Assembly: GCA_027063225.1 (NCBI GenBank)
Contig: JAMOSG010000039.1
Coordinates: forward strand, 62,001 to 126,000
Direction: 5' to 3'
DNA: 64,000 nucleotides
Origin: Helicobacteraceae bacterium
GTDB lineage: Bacteria > Campylobacterota > Campylobacteria > Campylobacterales > Sulfurimonadaceae
Made by a program: the position numbers and the translations under genes. The notes beneath the pieces were generated by a model, which was not told the DNA's origin, did not search any database, and worked only from the letters and a program-made list of their open reading frames with translations. Shown here piece by piece: positions 50,954 through 59,887 of this stretch. The stretch's first letter is position 1. Each line of letters starts with the position of its first letter.

Positions 50954-51778
50954 CTAGTAGTGTGTATTATTTATATAATGCATTATTGGTGCATCAAAAA
51001 GCATAACAATAAATGTTGCAATTGTTAAAAAAGGAACATATGCTACACGCACCTCTTTATTTGTTTGTTGTTGCATAAAAAGCATTATAGGTAGTGCTAA
51101 AACAGCAGAGAGAAAAATAGCAACAAGTGTTAAAGGGATACCAAGTAGTGCGCCCATTGTTGCTGCTACCATAATATCTCCTTCCCCCATAGCTTCTACA
51201 AAAGGGGTTCTGTCGTAGTGTTTGTTCCAACTTGTTTGCGTTTTTTTCATTGCTCTATGGTAAGATGATGTTAAAAAGTATGAAAGGGTAAATCTAAGTA
51301 GAGTAAAGCCTCCAGCAAATAAAAGAGCGTTTTGAAAGTTTTGTATAATGCCATTAAAATTCCAAGCTCCAAAAATTGCAAATACAATTGCTAAAAGATT
51401 CAAACTATCTGGTACCATTTGATATTTTAAATCTATAAAAGTAAGTGCTAAAAGCATAGAAAAACTCAGCAGTATAAAAATTAAAGCTAAAGAGAAAGAG
51501 CCATACTTAAGTGCAATGAAAAAAAAGACAACACCATTAAGTATTTCAACAAGAGGGTATTGCCAGGAGATTTTTTCTTGACAAAATGCACATTTTCCTT
51601 TTAAAAATATATAAGATAATAGAGGAATATTATGCCAAGGTTTAAGTTTTGTTTTACAAGTAGGGCAGTGAGATGGTTCAAAAACAATATCCTCCCCTTT
51701 TGGTAAACGTAAAATTATTACATTTAAAAAAGACCCAATTAAAATACCAAAGATAGCCGCTACAAAAGCAAATTCCAC
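50954..51778 (-). CDS. Prepilin peptidase (type IV, A24)
   Basis: IGSFLNVIILRLPKGE; zinc-type CPTCKTKL...CAFCQEKI; LTFIDLKYQMVPDSLN; GEGDIMVAATMGALLG. Confidence 0.9.
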   Translation of the reverse strand: MEFAFVAAIFGILIGSFLNVIILRLPKGEDIVFEPSHCPTCKTKLKPWHNIPLLSYIFLKGKCAFCQEKISWQYPLVEILNGVVFFFIALKYGSFSLALIFILLSFSMLLALTFIDLKYQMVPDSLNLLAIVFAIFGAWNFNGIIQNFQNALLFAGGFTLLRFTLSYFLTSSYHRAMKKTQTSWNKHYDRTPFVEAMGEGDIMVAATMGALLGIPLTLVAIFLSAVLALPIMLFMQQQTNKEVRVAYVPFLTIATFIVMLFDAPIMHYINNTHY

Positions 51779-52455
51779 TACTTAAGACCTCCAAAACGTC
51801 GCTCAATCCCTTGAAATTGTGCAATAATAGATTCTAAATCATTCGTTGAAAAATCTGGCCACAGTTTTTTAATAAAAAAGAGCTCTGCATATGCTGCTTG
51901 CCACATAAGAAAATTAGAGAGTCTAAAATCTCCCCCTGTACGAATCAGTAAATCTACATCCATACTAGCATCAAGAGCATCGTTAAAACTCTCTTGAGTT
52001 ATTTCAATATTTTGTTGTTGCAGTTTTTTTGCAGCCCTTACTATTTCATCTCGTGAACCATAGTTAAGTGCTAAAGATTGCACAAGTCCATTACAATGAG
52101 CTGTTTTTTGCTCAACCATTGCAATTGTTTTTTGAAGTTTTTTAGAAAATGCACTAATATCCCCAATCGCTTCAAATTTAACATTATTTTCTAAGTAAAC
52201 TGGTAACTCTTTTTTAAGGTAGTCATCAAGAAGTTTCATTAAAAACTCAACTTCTAAACGGGGACGTTTCCAATTTTCTGTTGAAAAAGCATAGAGTGTT
52301 AAACGCTCTATCTCTGGATGGTTAGAGCAGTATGTTGTAATTGTTTTTACAACTTTAGCTCCCTCTTCATGCCCCTTAACCCTTTTTTTTCCTTGGTTTT
52401 GTGCCCATCTGCCATTACCATCCATAACAATAGCTATATGTCTTGGAATATTCAC
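51778..52455 (-). CDS. uppS: Undecaprenyl diphosphate synthase
   Basis: PRHIAIVMDGNGRWAQNQGKKRVKGHEEG; LTLYAFSTENWKRP; DLLIRTGGDFRLSNFLMWQAAYAELFF. Confidence 0.95.
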   Translation of the reverse strand: MNIPRHIAIVMDGNGRWAQNQGKKRVKGHEEGAKVVKTITTYCSNHPEIERLTLYAFSTENWKRPRLEVEFLMKLLDDYLKKELPVYLENNVKFEAIGDISAFSKKLQKTIAMVEQKTAHCNGLVQSLALNYGSRDEIVRAAKKLQQQNIEITQESFNDALDASMDVDLLIRTGGDFRLSNFLMWQAAYAELFFIKKLWPDFSTNDLESIIAQFQGIERRFGGLK

Positions 52456-53726
52456 TACTCTAAACCTTTAGATAATTCTAAAATTTTAAATGCAAGTTGC
52501 AGTTTATCTTGTGTTGGTAGTGTTGTTTGGGAATTTGGTGTTAAAAATTCAACACTATTTGTATCTGTTCCGAAACTTGAAGAGTCTTTTAAAATATTTA
52601 AACATACTGCATCTATATTTTTCTTTATAAGCATATTTTGTGCATTTTTTAAACCATTTTGCTGATCCATCTCCGCTTTAAAACCAACTGTAACAATTCC
52701 CTCTTTATTTATAGAAGCTAAAATATCTCTATTTTTTTTGAGTTTTAGCTCCCAAACTTCACCCAAACTCTCTTTTTTAAGTTTACCATTTTGAGCAAAT
52801 TGAGGTACATAATCACTCACAGCTGCAGCCATAAAAAGGTAAGGTTTTTTTGCTATATGATGAATTTGTTCACTACTCATTAATGTAGCCTTAGAGAGTT
52901 TCCCTTTCTTAGCAATACGGATAGAATCTTCTAAATATTCATACATCTCCTGTGTATCTTGTACATCAATTGTATGAATATCATTTGGTAAATCACTCTC
53001 AAAACGTGTTGCTATTAGATTTACATCTGCACCTAAACAATAAAGTGCAGTGGCAATAGCTGAAGCCATTTTACCACTTGAAAAGTTTGAAATATAGCGA
53101 ACATCATCTATTTTCTCAATAGTTCCACCACCCGTTACCATCACCATTCTATCTTTGTAAAAATCATCACTTAAAAGTTCACGTGCAGTTGCAAAGAAAA
53201 TATCATTTACCTCAGCCATAGCACCATTACCTGTTGTTTTACACGCTAACTCTTTTACTTGAGGTTGTACTATTTCATAGTTTGCGATAGCTACCATTTT
53301 AAGGTTTGCTTGGGTAATTGGATTTTCTATCATATTTGTATTTGCAGAGGGTGCAAGCACTTTTTTCTTTGGGTAAGCAAGAGCAGTTTGCGTTAAAATA
53401 TTATCTGCAATTGCATTAGCAAGTTTTGCAATAGTATTTGCTGTTGCTGGAGCAATTACAAAAACATCTGCCCACATACCAATTTGTATATGGTTAAAAT
53501 CATCCGCCCAAGACTCATTTGTATCATCTAAAACTTTATTAGAAGTGATTGTTTCAAATGTAAGAGGAGTTATAAACTTTTTTGCACTTTGTGTCATAAT
53601 AACACGAACCTCAGCACCAGCTTTTACAAAACTACGTGCAAGCTCAACTGACTTGTAAATTGCAATAGAACCTGTAACTCCAAGAAGAATTTTTTTATCT
53701 TTTAAAAAAGTGTTAGAAATTTGCAT
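52455..53726 (-). CDS. coaBC: Phosphopantothenoylcysteine decarboxylase/synthetase
   Basis: ILLGVTGSIAIYKSVELARSFVKAGAEVRVIMT; MVTGGGTIEKIDDVRYISNFSSGKMA; ATG 53726 preferred over the TTG used by the track. Confidence 0.93.
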   Translation of the reverse strand: MQISNTFLKDKKILLGVTGSIAIYKSVELARSFVKAGAEVRVIMTQSAKKFITPLTFETITSNKVLDDTNESWADDFNHIQIGMWADVFVIAPATANTIAKLANAIADNILTQTALAYPKKKVLAPSANTNMIENPITQANLKMVAIANYEIVQPQVKELACKTTGNGAMAEVNDIFFATARELLSDDFYKDRMVMVTGGGTIEKIDDVRYISNFSSGKMASAIATALYCLGADVNLIATRFESDLPNDIHTIDVQDTQEMYEYLEDSIRIAKKGKLSKATLMSSEQIHHIAKKPYLFMAAAVSDYVPQFAQNGKLKKESLGEVWELKLKKNRDILASINKEGIVTVGFKAEMDQQNGLKNAQNMLIKKNIDAVCLNILKDSSSFGTDTNSVEFLTPNSQTTLPTQDKLQLAFKILELSKGLE

Positions 53727-53795
53727 AATACCCCACAAAATTTTTAGTGAGGTATTGTAACTTTTTTTTGCTTTTTATCTATTTAATTTTGTTAA

Positions 53796-54605
53796 TTACA
53801 ATAGTTTTTGCATTAAATTAATATGGTAACTTTCTTGGTTGTTGATAAAGTCAAAAAATTTAGAAAGTTCTTCATCTTTAATCGCTGCACTTAACTCTAA
53901 ACACATCTCTTTTGCAGCTTCCTCTTCAGCTATACCATCTTTAATGAATTTTTGAAAATCTTTTACTACATAAGTAAGCTCATGGAGTTCACGTGGAAGT
54001 GCTAAAATGCCAAGTTTTGCCATCATATTCCCAAAAGATTTTAAATGAAAATAAGATTCATCTATGAGATCTTGAAAAACATCAAACTGCACAACATCAT
54101 TTGTTCTTGCTTGCATATAGGCATAAACTAAAATAAGCTCATACTCTTTATAAGATTCATCAAATAAAAAGAGTGTTAAAGCATCAATTTGATCTTGTGC
54201 AAGCTCATTATCTGGCCATTTTCTTTGCATATTAAATGCAGTAATTTCTTGATTGTTCTGGGGATTGTTTAATAAAGATTCTATATATTCTAAAAGATAT
54301 TTTTCATCACTCTTTATTCTAAAAAATAGCTCTTCTGTAGTGTATAGTTTTTGCACTTGTGCAATTTCTCTTTGCAAATCTTCTAAAATAGGAAAAACTT
54401 TTTCTTGTCGATAAAGCATCATATCTCTATCATAGTTGTAGTTAGAACCTTTTGCTAAAATATCTTGTCCAATCCATTTCATATGGCGAAACATAATAGT
54501 AGAGAAGTCGTATAGTCTTGATTTAATTGTTTCATCATTAATAGCAAAAGAGGCAAAAAGAACACTTAACCAAAGTTGATGTTTTTGTTTATAAAGCTCT
54601 TGCAT
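53796..54605 (-). CDS. Ferritin-like helical protein of unknown function
   Basis: All-helical 269 aa; candidate E/H ligand motifs (YEL...YAYM, DESYFHLKSFG, EEEAAKEMCLE, NNQESYHINLM). Confidence 0.45.
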   Translation of the reverse strand: MQELYKQKHQLWLSVLFASFAINDETIKSRLYDFSTIMFRHMKWIGQDILAKGSNYNYDRDMMLYRQEKVFPILEDLQREIAQVQKLYTTEELFFRIKSDEKYLLEYIESLLNNPQNNQEITAFNMQRKWPDNELAQDQIDALTLFLFDESYKEYELILVYAYMQARTNDVVQFDVFQDLIDESYFHLKSFGNMMAKLGILALPRELHELTYVVKDFQKFIKDGIAEEEAAKEMCLELSAAIKDEELSKFFDFINNQESYHINLMQKLL

Positions 54606-55060
54606 TATTTTTGCTCCCCATTACAACTCTCTTTCATCTTTAGAACATGCATCTCTTCCTCTTTACCTTCTAATTTATTTTCATAGTTAATCATAGAAGC
54701 GATAAAAGCAGTAAAGACAATATCTGCACACACTTTTTGTTGCGGTGTAAGCTCACCCAATTTTTCGTGCATTTTTTGTACTGCTTTTTGAGCATACTCT
54801 GTGTCATTACCTATAATCATCTCGCTAAACATAGAACCAATTACAACAGTATCTTGACAACCATTTGTAGCAAATTTTGCATCTTTTATAATCTCATCTT
54901 CACGTAAAGAGTAAAAAATCACATACTCTCCTGTTTTTTCATCGTGTGCAAGACCAATTCCATTAGCGTTATCTAACTTTCCATAATTTTTAGGAAACAT
55001 AAGGTGTTCTAACACTTCAGGATTCATCCCTTCTGGCATTTTTACATTTTCAAACATCAC
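54605..55060 (-). CDS. IscU/NifU-N-like protein lacking the first scaffold cysteine
   Basis: LMFPKNYGKLDNANGIG...IIKDAKFATNGCQDTVVIGSMFSEMIIGN...LTPQQKVCADIVFTAFIASM aligns with IscU; two of three cysteines kept. Confidence 0.7.
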   Translation of the reverse strand: MMFENVKMPEGMNPEVLEHLMFPKNYGKLDNANGIGLAHDEKTGEYVIFYSLREDEIIKDAKFATNGCQDTVVIGSMFSEMIIGNDTEYAQKAVQKMHEKLGELTPQQKVCADIVFTAFIASMINYENKLEGKEEEMHVLKMKESCNGEQK

Positions 55061-55104
55061 AAACCTCTCTTTATTATTTGGTAAACTTTTTGTATTTTAT
55101 CACA

Positions 55105-56784
55105 TTAAGTGTAAAGATAACGCTTTATCTTTTTTGTAGGTGTTTTAATAAAAGCTTCTCTTTGTTCTATAAACTTAGTAACTTTTGAAAAAGAGGAAAC
55201 ATTATTGTTAAGTTCCAATCTCATCTGCTCTAAAAGTTCATCAATTTTCTCTTTTATTTGTGGTTCTGTTAAATTTTTTGTACCAAATTTTTTATCTATT
55301 AAATCATAGTCCAAATGAATTCTTGCTATTAACTTTCCATCTTGTTCTAAAACCAATGCATCCGCAACAAACTCATTTTTATTAATATGAGATTCTATTT
55401 GTTCTGGATAAATATTTTCTCCAGCTGGACCAATAATAACATTTTTGCTTCTTCCACTAATAAAAAGATACCCTTCATTATCTAAGTATCCTAAATCTCC
55501 TGTTTTGAACCATCCATTTTGAATAACTTCTTGAGTCTGTTTTTCATCTTTATAGTACCCCATCATCACACTAGGAGATTTTACTAAAATCTCACCTTCA
55601 TGGGCATTTTCATCCTCTTTATCTATCATAATCTCAACACCAGCCATTGCAACACCTGTTGAGCCTAATTTTTTCTTCCCTCCTAAAATAGAACCAGCAA
55701 TAAGAGGAGAAGTTTCTGTTAGGCCATACCCTATAATGTAAGGAAAATCTGCTTCAATTAAAAACTCTTCTACATAAGTTGCAAGTTTTGCTCCACCAAT
55801 GCCATAAAAACGAAGTCTTCCACCAAATGTGTCTATCATCTTCTGACCAGCTTTTTTATTAAGTATTTTTCTAAAAAAGCTTATTTTATAAAGAAATTTT
55901 AAAAAAGCATTACTTGTAAGATTTGGTAAAATTTTTGATTTATAGATTTTTTCTATAATAAGAGGTACACTTACCATCATTGTTGGTTTTACTTCATTAA
56001 AAGCTTTTAACAACACACTTGGTGTTGGTGCTTTTTGTATATAGTAAACGCTAGAACCATGTAAAATAGGAATAATAAGCCCAACAGTACATTCAAAGGT
56101 ATGAGCAAGTGGTAAAATAGATAAAAAACTATCTTCAGGGTAAATTTTTACTTGAATATAAGCACTCATAGCATTTGTAACTAAATTTTTATGTGAAAGC
56201 ATTACACCTTTTGAATGTCCTGTTGTTCCAGAAGTATAAATAATAGCTGCTATATCCTCTTGCAAAACCTCTTTTTGTTGATTTGTTAGTTTATCAAACT
56301 GCTCTTTAGCTTTTTGTTTTAGAGTTGTTAAATAATCTTTATTTGTTAATTGTTCAAGAAGTGTTAAAGAGTCTAACTCAATTCCAAAAAGGAGATTTTT
56401 CCCTTCATATTCTTCGATAGTTTGAAGATGTTTTTGTGAAACAAAAATAGCTTTTACCTCTGCATGTTTTAAAATATGATGAACATCATTTGCATGAAAA
56501 TCTACTAAAATTGGAACAACAACAGCCCCAAAAGAGGTAATAGCAAAATAAGCAACACCCCAATGTGGCATATTTTCAGCAAGTAAAGCGACTCTATCAC
56601 CTTTTTGAATCCCATTTTCTTGCAAAAGCTTTGCCATCTGCGTAACTTTATAGTCAAACTCTGCATAACTCATAGGCTCTTGACCTACTTTAGCACTTAA
56701 TGGTCTCTCTCCATAAAGTTTTACAGAACGCTCAAGTAGTTTAGGGAGGGTAAAGGTATCGAAATTTTCATAAGGGTAGTTCAT
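55105..56784 (-). CDS. Long-chain acyl-CoA synthetase / AMP-binding enzyme
   Basis: AAIIYTSGTTGHSKGVMLSHKNL; IGYGLTETSPLIAG; GWFKTGDLGYLDNEGYLFISGRSKNVI. ATG 56784 preferred; the track extension to 56931 overlaps the divergent ygiQ gene. Confidence 0.9.
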   Translation of the reverse strand: MNYPYENFDTFTLPKLLERSVKLYGERPLSAKVGQEPMSYAEFDYKVTQMAKLLQENGIQKGDRVALLAENMPHWGVAYFAITSFGAVVVPILVDFHANDVHHILKHAEVKAIFVSQKHLQTIEEYEGKNLLFGIELDSLTLLEQLTNKDYLTTLKQKAKEQFDKLTNQQKEVLQEDIAAIIYTSGTTGHSKGVMLSHKNLVTNAMSAYIQVKIYPEDSFLSILPLAHTFECTVGLIIPILHGSSVYYIQKAPTPSVLLKAFNEVKPTMMVSVPLIIEKIYKSKILPNLTSNAFLKFLYKISFFRKILNKKAGQKMIDTFGGRLRFYGIGGAKLATYVEEFLIEADFPYIIGYGLTETSPLIAGSILGGKKKLGSTGVAMAGVEIMIDKEDENAHEGEILVKSPSVMMGYYKDEKQTQEVIQNGWFKTGDLGYLDNEGYLFISGRSKNVIIGPAGENIYPEQIESHINKNEFVADALVLEQDGKLIARIHLDYDLIDKKFGTKNLTEPQIKEKIDELLEQMRLELNNNVSSFSKVTKFIEQREAFIKTPTKKIKRYLYT

Positions 56785-56841
56785 TTTTAATCTCTTATTA
56801 TAAAATTTTTTACTATTATATTGAAAATAGGTTAAAAGGTA

Positions 56842-58626
56842 TTGCAATTGAGTAGAAGAAATAAAAATAGGCAACCAAAACGTAACACAGTAACATTTAG
56901 CGCAAAAGATTTTCTCCCAACAACACGTCAAGATATGATAGAGCGTGGATGGGATCAGTGTGATATTATTTTAGTAAGTGGTGATGCTTACATAGACTCT
57001 CCATATATTGGTGTGAGTGTAGTAGGGCGAATGTTAGAGCGAATGGGATATAAAGTTGGAATGATAGGACAACCCGATATTCATAGCGATATTGATATCA
57101 AACGCTTAGGAGAGCCTAAACTTTATTGGGGTGTGAGTGGTGGAAGTGTAGATAGTATGGTAAGTAACTACACAGCAACAAAAAAATTTAGAAATAAAGA
57201 TGACTACACACCAGGTGGAGTAAACAACAAACGTCCCGATAGAGCAGTCCTTGCATATTGTAACCTTATTCGCCGTTTTTATAAAAACACTGTTCCAATT
57301 GTACTTGGTGGTATTGAAGCTTCTCTTCGTCGTGTTACACATTATGATTATTGGCAAAATAAACTACGTAAACCTATTTTATTTGATTCAAAAGCAGACT
57401 ATCTCATCTATGGAATGGGAGAGATTGCCCTTGAAGAGCTAACGTATGCCATTGCAAATAAAAAAGATCCAACTGAGATACGTGGAGTCTCTTATATTGC
57501 TAAAGAGCCAAAATATGAGTATATTCAGCTCCCTTCCCATAAAGAGTGTTTAGAAGATAAAGAGAAATATATTGACCTTTTTGATCATTTTTATAAAAAT
57601 AATGACCCCCTTACTGCTGAGGGATTATGCCAAGAGGTGGATGGGCGTTACCTTATTCAAAACCCTCCGTGTGATTATTTAAACCAAGAGGAGATGGATG
57701 CAAATTCAAAACTCCCTTTTACACGTGAACTTCACCCATACTATGCAAAGATGGGAAAAGTAAAATGTTTAGAGACTATTAAATTTTCTATTATGACACA
57801 CCATGGATGTTGGGGTGAGTGTAACTTTTGTGCTATTGGGGTGCATCAAGGTAGAACCATACGAACAAGAAGTGAAGATAATATTGTAGAAGAGGTAAAA
57901 GAGTTTAATAAATATAAAGATTACAAAGGTGTTATTAGTGATGTTGGTGGACCAACAGCAAATATGTATGGGTATGAGTGTGAGAAAAAACTTAAAAAAG
58001 GGACATGTGAGCATATTCGTTGTGTTGACGCAAATAGACTTTGTAAAACAATGAGTGTAAATCACGATAGAAATATTAACCTTCTAAGAAGGGTAAGAAA
58101 TGTTGAGGGTGTAAGACACGCTTTTGTAGCAAGTGGAGTACGTTATGACCTTATAAATGCTGATAAAGCTTATGGCTATAGCTACTTAAAAGAGATGGTA
58201 AAACATCATATCTCTGGGCAAATGAAAGTAGCACCAGAACACACACAACAACATGTTTTAGAACTTATGGGAAAACCTGGAAAAGAGGAGCTTGTAAAAT
58301 TTAAAAGGCTTTATGACAAACTCAACAAGGAAGAAGGTAAAAACCAATTTTTAACATACTATCTTATAGCTGCACACCCAGGGTGTAGAGAAAAAGATAT
58401 GCATGAGCTTAAACGTTTTACTACACATGAGCTTAAAATGAACCCTGAACAAGCACAAGTTTTTATACCAACTCCTGGAACATATTCTGCAGTTATGTAC
58501 TATACAGAGTTAGATCCAGTAACAAGAAAGAAAATTTTTGTAGAGAAAGATACAAGGCGTAAAGAGAAACAAAAAGAGATAGTGGTGAAAAAAGGGTGTG
58601 GGTTTAAGAGTGGATTTGCATCATAA
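56842..58626 (+). CDS. YgiQ-family radical SAM protein
   Basis: FLPTTRQDMIERGWDQCDIILVSGDAYIDSPYIGVSVVGR; radical SAM CxxxCxxC in MTHHGCWGECNFCAIGVHQGR. TTG start, exact codon uncertain (56842 or 56848). Confidence 0.92.
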   Translation: MQLSRRNKNRQPKRNTVTFSAKDFLPTTRQDMIERGWDQCDIILVSGDAYIDSPYIGVSVVGRMLERMGYKVGMIGQPDIHSDIDIKRLGEPKLYWGVSGGSVDSMVSNYTATKKFRNKDDYTPGGVNNKRPDRAVLAYCNLIRRFYKNTVPIVLGGIEASLRRVTHYDYWQNKLRKPILFDSKADYLIYGMGEIALEELTYAIANKKDPTEIRGVSYIAKEPKYEYIQLPSHKECLEDKEKYIDLFDHFYKNNDPLTAEGLCQEVDGRYLIQNPPCDYLNQEEMDANSKLPFTRELHPYYAKMGKVKCLETIKFSIMTHHGCWGECNFCAIGVHQGRTIRTRSEDNIVEEVKEFNKYKDYKGVISDVGGPTANMYGYECEKKLKKGTCEHIRCVDANRLCKTMSVNHDRNINLLRRVRNVEGVRHAFVASGVRYDLINADKAYGYSYLKEMVKHHISGQMKVAPEHTQQHVLELMGKPGKEELVKFKRLYDKLNKEEGKNQFLTYYLIAAHPGCREKDMHELKRFTTHELKMNPEQAQVFIPTPGTYSAVMYYTELDPVTRKKIFVEKDTRRKEKQKEIVVKKGCGFKSGFAS

Positions 58627-58637
58627 ATAATTATTTT

Positions 58638-58655
58638 GGGTCAAGACTAGTTTAG
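58638..58655 (+). repeat. Left terminal inverted repeat
   Basis: GGGTCAAGACTAGTTTAG, exact reverse complement of 58981-58998. Confidence 0.9.
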
Positions 58656-58681
58656 CATAGAGAATATGTTAAACTAAGCCC

Positions 58682-58984
58682 ATGAATACGGTAAAAAACA
58701 AGTATATAAAACATGCACACATTTCAGAGAGAAAATTTAAAGAGATTTTGAAGTGTTTTTGTATAGATTTAACAGTTACACAGACTTCAAATTTAATAGG
58801 TATAAATAGAAATACCATTAATAAATATTATTCTAAATTTAGAGTAAGAATTGTTGATTTATGCAATATTGATTCACCTTTTGCAGGAGAGATAGAGGTA
58901 GATGAGAGTTACTTTGGAGTAAAAAGAGTAAAAGGTAAAAGAGGTAGAGGAGCAAGAGGAAAAACTATAGAATTTTCCCTCTAA
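58682..58984 (+). pseudogene. Truncated IS1595-family transposase (N-terminal HTH and first DDE Asp only)
   Basis: VTQTSNLIGINRNTINKYYSKFR ... GEIEVDESYFGVKRVKGKRGRGARGKT then abruptly IEFSL*; rest of the catalytic domain absent. Confidence 0.85.
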
Positions 58985-58998
58985 ACTAGTCTTGACCC
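58981..58998 (-). repeat. Right terminal inverted repeat
   Basis: CTAAACTAGTCTTGACCC; contains the transposase-remnant TAA (58982-58984). Confidence 0.9.
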
Positions 58999-59887
58999 TA
59001 AAACAAATTTAGTAAGAGATTTAGCAAGTGGTAAAGGTGAGCTTACAAAACGTTTACCTGTTGAATCTAAAGATGAACTTGGAGAGGTGAGTTTTTACAT
59101 TAATGCATTTATAACAAAAATTCAAGAACTTGTGAGTAATGCAAAAGTTATTGCTCAGAACAACAATGAGTTAAGTAGTTCTATTTTAAATAATGCAAAC
59201 CAATTAGAATCTCTTTCTAAAGAGCAGTCAGCTGCTGTAGATAAGTCAAACCATTTAACAGCAGATGCAAAAGATGATTTAGATATTTTTGAAGAGTTAG
59301 CAAATAAAACTTCTCAAGATGTTAATAGAATGATTGATGTTTTAACAAATCTTGAAGAGATTAGTACAGATGTTATTAATATGATTGAGGATGATTCTCA
59401 AAGAGAAGGTGAATTGGCCGAGCGTATTAACTCTTTAGCTGTACAAACAAATGAGATTAAAAATATTTTAGATATTATCAAAGATATTGCAGATGAAGTG
59501 CGTAAATTAGCAGAAAAAACTCAACGTAGTATTGGTGAAATTGATGCAACTGTAACAGTAGTTGTTCAAAATGTTTATGAGATCTCTTCAGAGATGAATG
59601 ATAATAGTGAAAAAATTCATTCATTAACTGATAAAACATCTTATATGCTAGATATTTTAGGGCAATCAAAAGAAGCATCTCAAAAAACAAGTATAGCTTC
59701 TGTTGAGTCTGCAGAAAAAACTGTTGTTATTGGTTATAAAATCAAATCTCTCTTTGAAATTATGCAAGAAACATTAGAATCTACAAAACATACAAAAGAG
59801 ATAGCTGAGAAATTAGATGCTCTTGGTAAAACACTTGAAACAGGAACTAGAGAATTAGATTCTAAACTAGGTGAGTTTAGAACTTAA
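58999..59887 (+). pseudogene. Methyl-accepting chemotaxis protein remnant: N-terminal sensor lost and hairpin tip deleted
   Basis: Frame is open from the IS edge: KTNLVRDLASGKGELTKRLPVESKDELGEVSFYINAFITKIQEL (HAMP); signalling region reads NEIKNILDIIKDIADEVRKLAEKTQRS with the usual [18 protein letters not shown]...FAVVAD segment missing; ends LDSKLGEFRT. Confidence 0.8.

Larger units (their letters stand above)
58638..58998. mobile_element. Internally deleted IS1595-like (IS1016-type) element, MITE-like, 361 bp
   Basis: Perfect 18-bp terminal inverted repeats GGGTCAAGACTAGTTTAG (58638-58655) and CTAAACTAGTCTTGACCC (58981-58998) flank a truncated transposase ORF. Confidence 0.85.

Noticed and set aside
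56785-56931. N-terminal extension MTCCWEKIFC... of the acyl-CoA synthetase ORF
   Set aside because: It overlaps the start of the divergent ygiQ gene; the family-typical start is MNYPYENFDTF at 56784.
59087-59887. The 266-aa ORF as an intact soluble chemoreceptor
   Set aside because: HAMP codons continue upstream of the GTG to the IS edge, and the universally conserved hairpin tip is missing; decay is more likely than a novel receptor class.
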